Below, piece by piece: positions 1-10,268 of a stretch of DNA of 64,000 nucleotides (its first letter is position 1; each line of letters begins with the position of its first letter). The position numbers were made by a program, and so were the translations under genes. Below the pieces are notes generated by a model. It was not told the origin of the DNA, searched no databases, and saw only the letters and a program-made list of their open reading frames with translations. This DNA comes from Erwinia sp. E602 (GTDB lineage Bacteria > Pseudomonadota > Gammaproteobacteria > Enterobacterales > Enterobacteriaceae), in contig NZ_CP046582.1 in NCBI RefSeq assembly GCF_018141005.1, positions 3,038,001-3,102,000 on the forward strand. Direction: 5' to 3'.

Positions 1-304
1 GATAGTTCATATCACGCAGCAATGGCGTAAGACGTAGTGAACCATCAGGCATTTAGCGGGCTGCGGGTTGCAGCCTGGACACACAACGGGATTGGTTCAC
101 CTGGTATTCTACTGGCGGTTCCCCCCCTTGAATGCGCTGTTTTTCCATATGAAAAACAGGCAACCGAGATTTTGCGCCCCTTGAGCAGCCGACATCCGGG
201 AGGTTGACGGCTTTGCGATAAGACACGGGGCCATCGGTTTATAGCGTCCAGCGTTACTTTGCCCGCAGCTTTGTCCCTAATGTAAGAATAATGAGTAAGT
301 TACG
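1..304 (+). promoter_or_regulatory. rne 5' untranslated leader
   Basis: This stretch has no convincing gene and leads into rne. In E. coli the rne transcript has a leader of about 360 nt that RNase E itself cleaves to limit its own synthesis. The last 45 bases before the start codon read like the E. coli rne leader as I remember it. A 9-bp inverted repeat (CTGTTTTTC, 5-base loop, GAAAAACAG) lies at 137-159 and could be one of the leader stem-loops. The promoter is probably at or left of the window edge. The autoregulatory role is inferred from E. coli. Confidence 0.65.
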
Positions 305-3300
305 ATGAAAAGAATGTTGATAAACGCATCTCAGCAGGAAGAGTTGCGTGTTGCCCTGGTGGATGGACAACGTCTGTACGATCTGGATATCGAAAGCCCT
401 GGACACGAACAGAAGAAAGCCAATATTTATAAAGGCAAGATCACCCGCATTGAACCCAGCCTTGAAGCCGCTTTTGTAGACTACGGCGCTGACCGGCACG
501 GTTTCCTACCTCTGAAAGAAATTTCCCGCGAATACTTCCCTGCTAATTACTCCGCACACGGCCGCCCGAATATTAAGGATGTGCTGCGTGAAGGTCAGGA
601 AGTGATCGTTCAGATTGATAAAGAAGAACGTGGCAACAAAGGCGCTGCGCTGACCACCTTTATCAGTCTCGCCGGCAGCTATCTGGTGCTGATGCCTAAC
701 AACCCGCGTGCTGGCGGTATCTCACGCCGTATCGAAGGTGACGACCGCACCGATCTGAAAGAAGCCCTGTCCGACCTGCAGCTGCCGGATGGCATGGGCC
801 TGATCGTGCGCACCGCTGGCGTCGGTAAATCTGCCGAAGCGCTGCAGTGGGACTTAAGCTTCCGCCTGAAGCACTGGGACGCGATTAAGAAAGCCGCCGA
901 CAGCCGCCCTGCTCCTTTCCTGATCCATCAGGAGAGCAACGTGATTGTTCGCGCCTTCCGCGACTATCTGCGTCAGGACATCGGTGAGATCCTGATCGAC
1001 AACCCGAAGGTACTGGAGCTGGCGCGTCAGCATATCGCTGCGCTGGGCCGCCCGGACTTCAGCAGCAAAATCAAGCTGTACACCGGTGAAATCCCGCTGT
1101 TCAGCCACTATCAGATCGAATCGCAGATCGAGTCGGCATTCCAGCGTGAAGTTCGCCTGCCATCCGGCGGTTCTATCGTGATCGACAGCACCGAAGCGCT
1201 GACCGCCATCGACATCAACTCCGCCCGTGCAACCCGCGGTGGCGATATCGAAGAGACGGCGTACAACACCAACCTGGAAGCCGCCGACGAGATCGCACGT
1301 CAGCTGCGTCTGCGTGACCTTGGTGGCCTGATCGTTATCGACTTTATCGATATGACCCCGGTGCGCCACCAGCGTGCGGTGGAAAACCGTCTGCGTGAGG
1401 CCGTCCGTCAGGACCGTGCCCGCATCCAGATCAGCCACATTTCCCGCTTTGGCCTGCTGGAGATGTCACGCCAGCGCCTCAGTCCGTCACTGGGTGAGTC
1501 CAGCCATCACGTCTGCCCACGCTGCAGCGGTACCGGCACCATTCGTGATAACGAGTCGCTGTCACTCTCTATTCTGCGTCTGATTGAAGAAGAAGCGCTG
1601 AAGGAGAACACCAAAGAAGTCCACGCGATTGTGCCGGTGCAGATTGCATCGTACCTGCTGAACGAAAAACGTGAAGCGGTCAGCGCAATTGAGAAACGCC
1701 AGGGCGGCGTGCGCGCGATCATCGTACCAAACGATCAGATGCAGACCCCGCACTTCTCCGTACTGCGCGTGCGCAACGGTGAAGAGACGCAGACGCTGAG
1801 CTATCATCTGCCAAAACTGCATGAAGCAGAAATGGCGCTGCCGTCTGAAGAAGAGCACGCCGAACGTAAACGCCCTGAGCAGCCTGCACTGGCCGCCTTC
1901 GTGATGCCGGATGCCCCACCGCTGCCACAGGAAGTACCGGCAGAAGAAGCGCTGAGCACTAAAGCAGAGGTTGCCGCTGCTGCAACGGCTCCGGCCGCTG
2001 CTGCGCAGCCTGGCCTGTTTAGCCGCTTCGTTAACGGCCTGAAAAAGCTGTTTGCCGCTGAAGAAAAACCGGCTGCCGTTGAAGAAGTTGCGGTTGAACA
2101 GAAACCTGCAGAGCCGCAGGCTCCACGTGGTGAACGTCGTAACAACAACCGTCGTCAGAACACCCGCCGCGACCGTAACGACCGCAACGGCGAGCGTAAT
2201 GACCGCAACGGCGAGCGTAATGACCGCAACGGCGAGCGTAACGACCGCAACGGCGAGCGTAACGACCGCAACGGCGAACGTAATGATCGCAACGGTGAAC
2301 GTAACGACCGCAACGGCGAGCGTAACAACCGCAATAACGACCGTAACGACCGTAACAACGATCGGAACGAACGCAATAACGACCGTAACGACCGCAATAA
2401 CGACCGGAACGAGCGCAACAACGACCGGAACGAACGCAGCAACGATCGTAACGAAGAGCGCAGCGAGCGTCCTGAACGCGCCCCACGCGAAGGCCGTGAT
2501 GACCGCCGTAACCGCCGTAACGGTTCGGATTCGCGTAACGAACGCATGGTGCCCGACGCACGCAGCGAACGTATGGTGCCGGATGCGCGCACTGAAGAAG
2601 ATGTCGCGCAGGTCGAGGCGCCGCGTCGTGAACCGCGTGCCGAGCGTAAACCCCGTCGTCAGGATGAAACGCAGCAGCCGGTGCAGGAAGAGACCTTCGT
2701 TGCTCCGGCAGCGGTGGATGAGGCCGATCAGGAAGAGAACGTCCAGGTTCTGCCGCGCCGTAACCCGCGCCAGCTGAACCAGAAAGTGCGTATCGAAACC
2801 GCTGAGCAGACGGCGGCTCGCGCCTTCCAGCCGGAACCCGCTGACGAAACCCCGACAGCCCAGCCTGCCGACGTAACGCCGGTTGCTGAAACGGCAGAAA
2901 GCGACGATCGCGAAGGCAACACCATGCCACGCCGTTCACGTCGTTCACCACGCCACCTGCGCGTGAGCGGTCAGCGCCGTCGTCGCTATCGTGATGAGCA
3001 TCACCCGACGCAGTCACCGATGCCGCTGGCTTCAGCTGGCGCTTCGCCGGAAATGGCCTCAGGTAAAGTATGGGTGTCTTACCCGGTGGCTCCGGTAACC
3101 GATGGCGATCATCAGCACGAACAGTCCGTCGTACCGGCCTATGGCCACGCCGACGTGGAAGACGCGGCGGATGATGTTGCTGCCGTTGCCGTCGCCGAAA
3201 CCGTTGCCACCGCGGCGATCCCTGCCGTTGAGCAGGCCGAAGCTGAAACAGCTGTAGTTGCACCAGAACAGGCTGAAGCCCCGGCACCGGTTGCGGCACC

Positions 3301-4303
3301 TGCCGAAGCCGAAGTTCAGGCGCCGGTTGCGGCTCCTGCCGAAGCCGAAGCTCAGGCGCCGGTTGCGGCTCCTGCCGAAGCCGAAGCTCAGGCGCGGGTT
3401 GCGGCTCCTGCCGAAGCCGAAGCTCAGGCACCGGTTGCGGCACCTGCCGAAGCCGAAGCTCAGGCGCCGGTTGCGGCACCTGCCGAAGCCGAAGCTCAGG
3501 CACCGGTTGCGGCACCTGCCGAAGCCGAAGCTCAGGCACCGGTTGCGGCTCCTGCCGAAGCCGAAGCTCAGGCACCGGTTGCGGCACCTGCCGAAGCTGA
3601 AGCTCAGGCACCGGTTGCGGCACCTGCCGAAGCCGAAGCTCAGGCGCCGGTTGCAGTACCTGCCGAAGCCGAAGCTCAGGCACCGGTTGCGGCGGCTGCC
3701 GAACCACAGCCAGAAGCTGAGCCGGTGCACATCGCTGAACCGCAGGCAGAGACCCCGGTGAGCGTGGTGAATACCGATGACACCGCGGCTATCGACGTTG
3801 CTGCCGACCAGGTACCTTCGGTGATCCCACCGGCGAAAGAGAGCGTGGCTGAAGAGGTGATTGCTCAGGCGGTTGCCGCTGATGATGCCCGGGTGACTGC
3901 AGCGGCTGAACAGGTTGCAGAACCTGTGACAGCGGATGCGGCAGCCGCCAGCGAACTGGCGCAGCAGCAGGCTGCGGACGTCAGCGAAGAGACGGCACAG
4001 CAGGTTGCTGAGATCGTTGAAGCGCAGCAGGCTGCCGTGGCTGAACAGCCGGCAGTCAGCGAACCGCATGCTGCGGTCCCGGGGCGCGATCTGCCCGCCG
4101 CTGAGCTGAACGCTGCACCGGCGCAGGGCGTCTACAAGCACCACGCTACCGCACCGATGACCAAAGCACCTGCGCCGGACTTCCAGCCAGAACCGGCCCG
4201 CAACAGCGACTGGGTACGCCCGGACTTCAACTTTGAAGGTAAAGGCGCTGCGGGTGGCCACGCCGCCACTCATCAGGCGACCGCACCGGCAACGCGTCCT
4301 TAA
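305..4303 (+). CDS. rne: Ribonuclease E
   Basis: Endoribonuclease and scaffold of the RNA degradosome; it starts mRNA decay and processes rRNA and tRNA precursors at the inner membrane. The catalytic half is intact: S1 domain about residues 35-125, the two metal-binding aspartates D303 (AIDINSA) and D346 (IVIDFID), and the zinc-link CPRC with C404 and C407. An amphipathic membrane-anchor segment ([14 protein letters not shown]) is near residue 570. The C-terminal half is disordered and unusually long: 1332 residues in total against 1061 in E. coli. The excess is an Arg/Asn/Asp-rich heptad repeat (about 625-720) and a 12-residue Ala/Pro/Glu repeat (about 994-1135). The extreme C-terminus ([10 protein letters not shown]) matches the PNPase-binding tip. 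The ATG start fits the conserved MKRMLINA beginning. Long antisense frames over this gene are repeat-driven shadows. Confidence 0.98.
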   Translation: MKRMLINASQQEELRVALVDGQRLYDLDIESPGHEQKKANIYKGKITRIEPSLEAAFVDYGADRHGFLPLKEISREYFPANYSAHGRPNIKDVLREGQEVIVQIDKEERGNKGAALTTFISLAGSYLVLMPNNPRAGGISRRIEGDDRTDLKEALSDLQLPDGMGLIVRTAGVGKSAEALQWDLSFRLKHWDAIKKAADSRPAPFLIHQESNVIVRAFRDYLRQDIGEILIDNPKVLELARQHIAALGRPDFSSKIKLYTGEIPLFSHYQIESQIESAFQREVRLPSGGSIVIDSTEALTAIDINSARATRGGDIEETAYNTNLEAADEIARQLRLRDLGGLIVIDFIDMTPVRHQRAVENRLREAVRQDRARIQISHISRFGLLEMSRQRLSPSLGESSHHVCPRCSGTGTIRDNESLSLSILRLIEEEALKENTKEVHAIVPVQIASYLLNEKREAVSAIEKRQGGVRAIIVPNDQMQTPHFSVLRVRNGEETQTLSYHLPKLHEAEMALPSEEEHAERKRPEQPALAAFVMPDAPPLPQEVPAEEALSTKAEVAAAATAPAAAAQPGLFSRFVNGLKKLFAAEEKPAAVEEVAVEQKPAEPQAPRGERRNNNRRQNTRRDRNDRNGERNDRNGERNDRNGERNDRNGERNDRNGERNDRNGERNDRNGERNNRNNDRNDRNNDRNERNNDRNDRNNDRNERNNDRNERSNDRNEERSERPERAPREGRDDRRNRRNGSDSRNERMVPDARSERMVPDARTEEDVAQVEAPRREPRAERKPRRQDETQQPVQEETFVAPAAVDEADQEENVQVLPRRNPRQLNQKVRIETAEQTAARAFQPEPADETPTAQPADVTPVAETAESDDREGNTMPRRSRRSPRHLRVSGQRRRRYRDEHHPTQSPMPLASAGASPEMASGKVWVSYPVAPVTDGDHQHEQSVVPAYGHADVEDAADDVAAVAVAETVATAAIPAVEQAEAETAVVAPEQAEAPAPVAAPAEAEVQAPVAAPAEAEAQAPVAAPAEAEAQARVAAPAEAEAQAPVAAPAEAEAQAPVAAPAEAEAQAPVAAPAEAEAQAPVAAPAEAEAQAPVAAPAEAEAQAPVAAPAEAEAQAPVAVPAEAEAQAPVAAAAEPQPEAEPVHIAEPQAETPVSVVNTDDTAAIDVAADQVPSVIPPAKESVAEEVIAQAVAADDARVTAAAEQVAEPVTADAAAASELAQQQAADVSEETAQQVAEIVEAQQAAVAEQPAVSEPHAAVPGRDLPAAELNAAPAQGVYKHHATAPMTKAPAPDFQPEPARNSDWVRPDFNFEGKGAAGGHAATHQATAPATRP
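2177..2460 (+). repeat. 21-bp tandem repeat inside rne (NDRNGER)
   Basis: Seven near-identical 21-bp units coding for NDRNGER run from 2177 to 2323 and continue as degenerate [14 protein letters not shown] units to about 2460. The encoded stretch is strongly basic and lies where E. coli RNase E has its arginine-rich RNA-binding segment, so it probably enlarges that RNA-binding surface. The repeat keeps the reading frame, so copy-number changes would alter protein length without breaking it. Confidence 0.9.
3284..3712 (+). repeat. 36-bp tandem repeat inside rne ([12 protein letters not shown])
   Basis: About twelve 36-bp units, differing at only a few positions, code for the 12-residue unit [12 protein letters not shown]. 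One unit carries an Arg in place of Pro (ARVAAP). The repeat is acidic and Ala/Pro-rich, a flexible linker between the RNA-binding part and the PNPase-binding tip. Near identity of the units points to recent expansion by slippage or unequal recombination. Confidence 0.9.
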
Positions 4304-4324
4304 GCGACGGGTTAGCTGATGCAA

Positions 4325-4356
4325 AAGCCCCGGCCAGCTGGCCGGGGCTTTTTTTT
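4325..4356 (+). terminator. Rho-independent terminator of rne
   Basis: A 26-base near-perfect palindrome (AAGCCCCGGCCAG then CTGGCCGGGGCTT) is followed by eight T residues, 22 bases after the rne stop codon. A classic intrinsic terminator. Confidence 0.93.
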
Positions 4357-4566
4357 GCGCAAAATATCCCCCCCTCACTGCCCTGCATAACATCAGGCTG
4401 CGGCCTGTAACGGCGGCCTTGTGTAACGCCCGCCTCAGGGTGCCACCTCCGGCGCAATAAGGGGTTAACCGCCTGCCGCAGAATTCTGCCTGAGTCTGCC
4501 ACTCCCTTCCGGTTGCGCTCGGTGTCGTACCGGCTGGTGCGGTGCTGCAGGATAAACAGCAGGCAT
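4357..4566. other. Intergenic spacer between rne and flgL terminators
   Basis: The whole rne-flgL gap is 348 bases. Between the two convergent terminators I see no start codon with a ribosome-binding site, no repeat and no RNA gene. Confidence 0.5.
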
Positions 4567-4605
4567 AAAAAAACCGCCGCCAGCAGGTCAGTGCGGGCAG
4601 CGGTT
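4567..4605 (-). terminator. Rho-independent terminator of flgKL
   Basis: Read on the minus strand, the sequence forms AACCGCTGCCC, a loop, then GGCGGCGGTT and a run of seven T. It lies about 45 bases past the flgL stop and faces the rne terminator, so the two convergent operons are insulated from each other. Confidence 0.85.
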
Positions 4606-4651
4606 CAGGTTGAACGTCAGTATTGAGGCGCGTTCGAGAGTTAAATCTTTA

Positions 4652-5617
4652 TTACGCGTTCATCGCAAACAGCGACATCTTCGACATCTGGCTGAATACG
4701 GTATAGGAAGCCTGCAGCGCCGCCTGCTTCATCGTCCAGTCGGATGCTGCTTCGGTCACATCTGCATCCACCAGCCCGCTCATCTGAGTTTTCAGATTCA
4801 GCGCAGTATCCGCCGCACGGTCATCCAGGTCTTCCAGCTCCTTGAGCTGAATACCGTTCTCAGAGCGCACGCTCAGCACGTTATTCAGTGAGTTACTCAG
4901 GCCACGGTTGGTTTTAGCGATGGCGTCGCTGGCCGCGGTACGCGTGGCTGAGTCAGCGTCTGCCAGCGGAACTTTCAGTGAGGCAATCGCGGTGCTCAGT
5001 GTCGTAAAGAGATTGCTTTCACCGGCAGAACCGTCCGGCTCGGTTTTGGCGTTACTGGTCAGCGACATAAAGACTTTTTCGCCGGTGTGGCTGGTGGTCA
5101 TAGTGCGGCTGGCGTCCACTTTCTGCGTAATAGCAATATCGCCGCCGTTATAGGTGACGTTGCCGCTGGCATCGGTGCTGAAGGGGGGAGTGTCACTCTT
5201 GTAACCGCCAAAGATATAGCGGCCGTTACCGTCGGTGCTGTTTGCCAGGCTCAGCAGCTGATCGCGCAGGCCTTCCAGCTGGGTGGCGTAAGAGGCGCGG
5301 TCATCATCAGACAGCGTACCGGTTGCGGCGGCCACGATAGTGGTCTGCGCGCTCTGAATCACCGATGTTACCTGAGTCAGGGTGGTTTCTTCCGTCGACT
5401 GCGCCTGAGTGGCAAAGACGCGCGCGGTCTTAAACTGATCCTGCTGCGCCTGCGCCTGGGAGACCACTACCGCCTGCGAGGCGGCAACCGGGTCGTCGGA
5501 CGGTTTTACAACGCGTAAGCCGGTAGAGAGCCGATCGCCTGCCGCCAGCCAGCTCTGCTGAGCCGTCGAGATGCCGCGCGTCTGCTGGTCATAAATCATC
5601 GTGGTACTGAGTCGCAT
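4652..5617 (-). CDS. flgL: Flagellar hook-filament junction protein FlgL
   Basis: Second hook-associated protein (HAP3), forming the ring between FlgK and the filament outside the cell. The 321 residues are close to the E. coli length (317). The N-terminus MRLSTTMIYDQ and the flagellin-like N- and C-terminal coiled-coil segments (ending KMSLFAMNA) are typical of the family, and the middle is variable. It lies 21 bases after flgK and is followed by a strong terminator, so flgKL form one transcript. A sigma-28 promoter sits before flgK, but read-through from flgJ is also possible. Confidence 0.96.
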   Translation of the reverse strand: MRLSTTMIYDQQTRGISTAQQSWLAAGDRLSTGLRVVKPSDDPVAASQAVVVSQAQAQQDQFKTARVFATQAQSTEETTLTQVTSVIQSAQTTIVAAATGTLSDDDRASYATQLEGLRDQLLSLANSTDGNGRYIFGGYKSDTPPFSTDASGNVTYNGGDIAITQKVDASRTMTTSHTGEKVFMSLTSNAKTEPDGSAGESNLFTTLSTAIASLKVPLADADSATRTAASDAIAKTNRGLSNSLNNVLSVRSENGIQLKELEDLDDRAADTALNLKTQMSGLVDADVTEAASDWTMKQAALQASYTVFSQMSKMSLFAMNA

Positions 5618-5638
5618 GGTGTAGTCCTTCTGGCGCTA

Positions 5639-7291
5639 TCAGCGAACGGCGCTGAGTAGAGCATCGAAAATAGAGGAGGCCGTCTGCAGCACCTGCGCGT
5701 TAGCCATGTAGTACTGCTGATAGCGGGTCAGATTACCGTACTCCTCATCGAGGTTAACCCCGGAGACGGACTGCTGCTGGTTGCTCAGCTGCGTCACCAC
5801 GTTGGTCTGGGTGGTGCTGGTGGTTTTCAGGGTGCTGGTTTTGTTACCCACATCCGCCACCATGCTGGCATAGGCCTGGGTCAGGGTGCTTTTACCGTTG
5901 ATCACGCCTTTGGTCTGCAGGTCAACCAGCGCCTGGGCATTTTCATTGTTGCTGACACCGTTGGCGCTGCTTGCCGCCGCCAGTTTGGCTTCGTCGGTAA
6001 TACTGACGCTCATATTGGTAATAACGTTTGCCAGCGGCTTCACGGTAAAGCTGTCTTTTACCGCCGGCGTGCCGTCAACCGTCAGCTTCAGGCCGTCAAA
6101 GCTCAGCGTTGCGTTGCCGTCGGCGTCGGTGCCGCTGGCGGCGGTAATGCTGGCGTTATCGCTGAGACGTGTCACCTTCCAGCCATTGTCGCCAAAGGTG
6201 ACGGTGTAGTTAGACGCCTGCACTTTGCTGCTGTCGGCAATGGCCGCCGTTACCTCAGTAGTGCTGGTATTTTTGGTATTCGACAGCACGCTGGTGCCAC
6301 CGAAATTGAAGAAGTCTTCACCGACGTCGCCGTTACTGTCAACGCCCGCCTTGTGCTGGGTGTTGAAGCTGTCGCCCAGCGCCAGCGCCAGCTGGCTCAC
6401 CTGGTTGCGGGTACTGTCAAGATCGCTGCGGAACGCCAGCAGGCCGCCCAGCGAACCGGTGTTGAACTGATTTTCAGGGATCTCGCTGGTGTTGCCGGTT
6501 TTAGCGTTGACCGTGGCCAGGGTGATGCGGCCCGGATCGCTGCTGGAAGGCACCGCCGCCAGCTGATAGTAGCTGCTGCCGTTCACCAGCGAGATGCCGT
6601 TACCGATTGAGATATTGTAGCTGGTGCCATCCTGCTGGCTGACGGTCACGCCCACCAGGTTGTTCAGTTCGTTGACCAGGCGGTCACGCTGGTCCAGCAG
6701 ATCGTTCGGATCGCTGCCGGCGCTGGTGTTGGTAAGTTTAGCGATCTGCTGGTTGATATTGGCGATCGATTTCGCGTAGGTGTTGACCTGATCGACCGTA
6801 GACGAGATCGAAGTGTTCAGGCTGGTGTCCATATTGCTGAGGTAGGTATTGGTCACCTTAAACTGGTTCACCAGCCCTTCGGCTTTACCCAGCACCGCCT
6901 GCCGCGCTGACGGATCGCTGGCGTTACTGACCAGCGTCTGCACCGAGCTGAAGAAGCTCTGGATGCTGCTCGACAGCGTGTTGCTGGTGCTGGAAAGCAT
7001 ATCGTCAATGTTAGAAATCTGGCTGTACTGGGTGGTCAGCGCGCTGTTCTGCGCGCTGGCCGTGCGCAGCTGGGTGGTAATAAACTGGTCATATTCGCGG
7101 GAAATCGCCGACACCTTAACGCCGTTGCCGTAATACTGGCCGCCGAGCAGCGTACTGTTACCCTGCGCCAGCACGGTGGTCTGACGGGAATAGCCGGACA
7201 CGCTGTAGTTACTGATGTTGTTACTGGTGGTGCTTAACGCGGCCTGAGCGGCGCTTAAGCCGGTCATTGCGGTATTAATGATGTTAGACAT
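5639..7291 (-). CDS. flgK: Flagellar hook-associated protein FlgK (HAP1)
   Basis: Junction protein that caps the hook and receives FlgL and the filament. The start is the ATG giving MSNIINTAMTGL, with an AAGGA ribosome-binding site just upstream; this gives 550 residues (E. coli 547). An in-frame extension to 7429 would run through the sigma-28 promoter and an inverted repeat, so I reject it. The N-terminal rod-type motif (TTSNNISNYSVSGYSRQT) and the C-terminal helix (SSIFDALLSAVR) are both present. The central part is rich in Ser, Thr and Asn and is the variable surface domain. Secreted by the flagellar export apparatus with the chaperone FlgN, encoded in this window. Confidence 0.96.
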   Translation of the reverse strand: MSNIINTAMTGLSAAQAALSTTSNNISNYSVSGYSRQTTVLAQGNSTLLGGQYYGNGVKVSAISREYDQFITTQLRTASAQNSALTTQYSQISNIDDMLSSTSNTLSSSIQSFFSSVQTLVSNASDPSARQAVLGKAEGLVNQFKVTNTYLSNMDTSLNTSISSTVDQVNTYAKSIANINQQIAKLTNTSAGSDPNDLLDQRDRLVNELNNLVGVTVSQQDGTSYNISIGNGISLVNGSSYYQLAAVPSSSDPGRITLATVNAKTGNTSEIPENQFNTGSLGGLLAFRSDLDSTRNQVSQLALALGDSFNTQHKAGVDSNGDVGEDFFNFGGTSVLSNTKNTSTTEVTAAIADSSKVQASNYTVTFGDNGWKVTRLSDNASITAASGTDADGNATLSFDGLKLTVDGTPAVKDSFTVKPLANVITNMSVSITDEAKLAAASSANGVSNNENAQALVDLQTKGVINGKSTLTQAYASMVADVGNKTSTLKTTSTTQTNVVTQLSNQQQSVSGVNLDEEYGNLTRYQQYYMANAQVLQTASSIFDALLSAVR

Positions 7292-7373
7292 GTCGGTTCC
7301 TTTGTTACCGGCAGCGGCAGTGCCAGCCATGACGAAAACGATGCCGGGAGAGAGCTCATCCGGCCTGTAGCAG

Positions 7374-7400
7374 TTATCGGTAAAAAGCAGGCAAACTTGA
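7374..7400 (-). promoter_or_regulatory. Sigma-28 (FliA) promoter for flgKL
   Basis: On the minus strand the sequence is TCAAGTTT, 11 bases, ACCGATAA, against the consensus TAAAGTTT-N11-GCCGATAA. It sits 83 bases upstream of the chosen flgK start, as expected for a late flagellar operon that also has its own promoter in E. coli and Salmonella. Confidence 0.88.
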
Positions 7401-7425
7401 GCGGTTTCTTCAGACTGAAACCGCT
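7400..7425 (-). terminator. Inverted repeat between flgJ and flgK
   Basis: A 9-bp perfect stem (AGCGGTTTC and GAAACCGCT) with an 8-base loop lies just past the flgJ stop and directly upstream of the sigma-28 promoter. There is no long T run, so it may only attenuate or stabilise the flgB-J transcript. Confidence 0.45.
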
Positions 7426-7436
7426 GCATAACCGGG

Positions 7437-8366
7437 TCAGAACAGCTTGCTCAGGTCCTGGCCGTAGGCTTTTACCACCTTGTCACCGATGTGTTTAAAC
7501 TGCTGGATCATGCCCATCAGCTTCTGGGCATATTTCGGATCGGTGGCGTAGCCGGCGGCCTGCAGCGCCCGTGCGCCCTGCTCCGGTGAAGAGGCGCTGG
7601 TCACCGCCGCGTAGCGTGGGTTGTTACTCAGCAGATTGACGTAGTCCTGCAGCGCCTCGGAATAGGAGTCATAGACGCGGAACTTCGCGTTAACCTTCTT
7701 CGCCTCACCGTTCTCATACTCGGTGGTCATAATATCGGTGGTCTTACCCTGCCAGCTGCCGCCGGCCTTGATACCGAAGACGTTAAAACTCGGCTTGCCG
7801 TCGCGGGTGAGGATCTGCCGCTGCCCCCAGCCTGACTCCAGCGCGGCCTGCGCAAGGATCAGGTGATGCGGGATCCCGCTCTGTGCGCTGGCCTCGCGCG
7901 CCGGCTGCGCCAGCTGGGCGATAAAGGCCTGGCCGTCGGGCGTGCCTGGCGTCGGCAGGCGCGGCACCGCACGGCGCACGGTTTGTTCCATCTCCAGCGG
8001 CGGCAGCGTGTTGATAAAGCTTTTATCCAGCGGCATCGGCACCGTGCCGGCCTTCTCGTCCGGCGGAGCCTGGGTTGCCATCTGCTTAACGATCACGTCC
8101 GCCAGCCCCAGCCCTCTCGCTGCAATCTGCTGGCTGATCTGCTGATCGTAGACCGAGGTGTAGAGTCTGGTCTGGTCGCTGCTCATCAGGCCATCCTGCG
8201 GCAGCGCGTCGCGCATGCTTTTCATCATCATCTGCACGAACATCCCTTCCACCTGCTTCGCGACCGCTTTGGCATGGGTTTTCGGGTCGCTGGCGGCCAG
8301 CCGCTTCAGGTTGTTTAAGGAGCGGCTGTCCCAGGCCGCATCCGTCATCGACTGCGCGTCACCCAT
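7437..8366 (-). CDS. flgJ: Rod-cap protein and peptidoglycan hydrolase FlgJ
   Basis: Two-domain protein: the N-terminal part (about 1-110, with QVEGMFVQMMMKSMRDALP) caps the growing rod, and the C-terminal glucosaminidase-type domain (about 150-309) opens the murein in the periplasm. The catalytic glutamate is E177 in QAALESGWGQ. The 309 residues compare with 313 in E. coli. The start overlaps the flgI stop by one base (TGATG), which suggests translational coupling. A second in-frame ATG at residue 7 is equally possible. It is the last gene of the flgBCDEFGHIJ unit. Confidence 0.95.
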   Translation of the reverse strand: MGDAQSMTDAAWDSRSLNNLKRLAASDPKTHAKAVAKQVEGMFVQMMMKSMRDALPQDGLMSSDQTRLYTSVYDQQISQQIAARGLGLADVIVKQMATQAPPDEKAGTVPMPLDKSFINTLPPLEMEQTVRRAVPRLPTPGTPDGQAFIAQLAQPAREASAQSGIPHHLILAQAALESGWGQRQILTRDGKPSFNVFGIKAGGSWQGKTTDIMTTEYENGEAKKVNAKFRVYDSYSEALQDYVNLLSNNPRYAAVTSASSPEQGARALQAAGYATDPKYAQKLMGMIQQFKHIGDKVVKAYGQDLSKLF

Positions 8367-9475
8367 CAGATAATTTCCAGTTTGGCGTGCAGGCAGCCCG
8401 CCGACTGCATCGATTGCAGAATCGACATCAGGTCGATCGGCGTGGCGCCCAGCGCGTTCAGCGCGCGTACCACGCTGTTCAGGTTGGCGCTGGCGCTGAC
8501 GCTCTGCAGCGCGCCGCCGGACTGGCGCATGTCGATCTGCGTCTGCGGCGTCACCACCGTCTGGCCGCCGCCAAACGGCGTATCCGGCTGGCTGACGTTC
8601 TGCGTCTGGTTAACGGTGACCGACAGGTTACCCTGCGCAATCGCGCACTGGCTGAGCATCACTTCGCGGTTCATCACCACCGATCCGGTACGCGAGTTGA
8701 TGATCACCTTCGCGTCCTGAATCGGCACCGAGACGTCGATATTCTGGATGTCGGCCAGCAGGCGCACCTGAGAGGTATTGTTGGCCGTGGTGCGGATCTG
8801 CACGGTACGCCCGTCCACCGCCTGCGCCATACCGTAACCGCCGCGGCTGTTAATGGCATCGCTGATGCGCTGCGCCATGCTGAAATCTTCCGCATTCAGG
8901 AACAGATTGATGACGTTACTGGTGCCGAAGTTGTTCGGCAACTCCCGCTCAATGGTGGCACCGCCGGTGATGCGGCCGCCGTTAACCTGGTTGACCTGCA
9001 CGCTGCTGCCGCCGGCCGAAGCCGCCGCGCCGCCCACGAGGATATTCCCCTGCGCAAGCGCATAGACCTGGTTATCGACCCCTTTCAGCGGGGTCATCAG
9101 CAGCGTACCGCCGCGCAGGCTTTTGGCGTTACCCATTGAAGAGACCACCACGTCCACCACCTGCCCCTGACGGCCAAAAGCCGGCAGTTTGCCGGTGACC
9201 ATCACCGCCGCCACGTTTTTCAGCTGCATATTGGTGCCGGCCGGCACGGTGATGCCCAGCTGCGACAGCATGTTGTTCATACTCTGGGTGGTGAACGGCG
9301 TCTGGGTGGTCTGGTCACCGGTGCCGTCCAGCCCCACCACCAGGCCATAGCCAATCAGCGAGTTATCACGCACGCCGCCGACGGTGGTCAGATCGCGTAT
9401 ACGGTCCGCCCGGGTCGGTAAACTGAGCGCGGTCAGTACCAGCAGCAGGGCAAATCGACTCAATACATAACGCAT
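8366..9475 (-). CDS. flgI: Flagellar P-ring protein FlgI
   Basis: Builds the P ring in the peptidoglycan layer, the bushing through which the rod turns. A Sec signal peptide covers residues 1-23 (cleavage after PTRA), followed by the conserved [15 protein letters not shown]. The 369 residues are near the E. coli length of 365. It assembles with the chaperone FlgA encoded on the opposite strand at 14.7 kb. Nine bases separate it from flgH and its stop overlaps flgJ. Confidence 0.97.
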   Translation of the reverse strand: MRYVLSRFALLLVLTALSLPTRADRIRDLTTVGGVRDNSLIGYGLVVGLDGTGDQTTQTPFTTQSMNNMLSQLGITVPAGTNMQLKNVAAVMVTGKLPAFGRQGQVVDVVVSSMGNAKSLRGGTLLMTPLKGVDNQVYALAQGNILVGGAAASAGGSSVQVNQVNGGRITGGATIERELPNNFGTSNVINLFLNAEDFSMAQRISDAINSRGGYGMAQAVDGRTVQIRTTANNTSQVRLLADIQNIDVSVPIQDAKVIINSRTGSVVMNREVMLSQCAIAQGNLSVTVNQTQNVSQPDTPFGGGQTVVTPQTQIDMRQSGGALQSVSASANLNSVVRALNALGATPIDLMSILQSMQSAGCLHAKLEII

Positions 9476-9484
9476 GGCTACCTC

Positions 9485-10186
9485 TTACATCGGTGAAATA
9501 TTCAGGAAGAACCGCTGCAGCCAGCCCATAGTCTGCGCTTCATTGATGTAGCCGTTACCGACGTACTCAATGCGCGCGTCGGCCACCTGAGTGGAGACCA
9601 CGCTGTTGCTGCCGCTGATGGTGCGCGGATTGACCACGCCGGAGAAGCGAATAAATTCGGTTCCCTGATTAATCTCAATCTGTTTCTCACCGATCACGTT
9701 CAGGTTGCCGTTCGGCAGCACCTGGTTAACGGTAACGGTAATGGTACCGGTAAAGGTGTTATTGGCCGTTGCGCCGCCCTTACCTTCGAAATCATTTTTA
9801 CCGGCGCCGGCGAAGGTGGTTTTATCTCCACCCAGCAGGCCGCTGAGCGAACTTGGCGTAGCGGTCAGGCCAAAGCTGCTGCTGCCGTTACGACCGGCAT
9901 TGGCGGTAGAACTCTTACTCGCGCTGACGTTTTCCTGCAGCGTGATGGTTAACGTGTCGCCGATATTACGCGGGCGGCGATCCTCAAACAGCGGCTGGTA
10001 GCCGTAGTTCATCGGCATCACGCCCTGAAAAATTGAGCCGTTGACCACCGGAGGAGAAGCCGGCAGCGGCTGCGCCGTGGTTGATCCTTCGACCAGCGGC
10101 TTACGTGGCACTAAGGCACACCCGCTCAGCGTCAGCAGCAGCGCGGCGACCATCAGACGTCCAGGCAGTGAAATCGGCATCGCCAT
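9485..10186 (-). CDS. flgH: Flagellar L-ring lipoprotein FlgH
   Basis: Outer-membrane L-ring subunit. The N-terminus is a lipoprotein signal with lipobox LSGC; C23 would be lipidated if translation starts at the first ATG (a second ATG at residue 3 is possible). Conserved parts include NGSIFQ, the [16 protein letters not shown] stretch and a C-terminus ending in a predicted beta-rich part. The 233 residues match E. coli (232). It is separated by 82 bases from flgG, the widest gap inside the operon. Confidence 0.96.
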   Translation of the reverse strand: MAMPISLPGRLMVAALLLTLSGCALVPRKPLVEGSTTAQPLPASPPVVNGSIFQGVMPMNYGYQPLFEDRRPRNIGDTLTITLQENVSASKSSTANAGRNGSSSFGLTATPSSLSGLLGGDKTTFAGAGKNDFEGKGGATANNTFTGTITVTVNQVLPNGNLNVIGEKQIEINQGTEFIRFSGVVNPRTISGSNSVVSTQVADARIEYVGNGYINEAQTMGWLQRFFLNISPM

Positions 10187-10268
10187 GGAAATGAACCTTT
10201 TGTTACGAATGATAGAATTACGGGCCGGGCGAACCCGGCACCTGGGACGTGATACTGACCTCGTCCGC

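Noticed and set aside
2031..3707. 558-codon minus-strand frame opposite rne
   Set aside because: It is a mirror of the repeat-rich rne tail ([11 protein letters not shown] repeats), has no ribosome-binding site and crosses both rne repeats.
3059..4393. 444-codon minus-strand frame opposite the rne end
   Set aside because: Also made by the 36-bp repeat and runs through the rne terminator; composition is not protein-like.
7292..7429. N-terminal extension of flgK
   Set aside because: It would translate the sigma-28 promoter; FlgK homologues start at MSNIINTAM, which has a ribosome-binding site.
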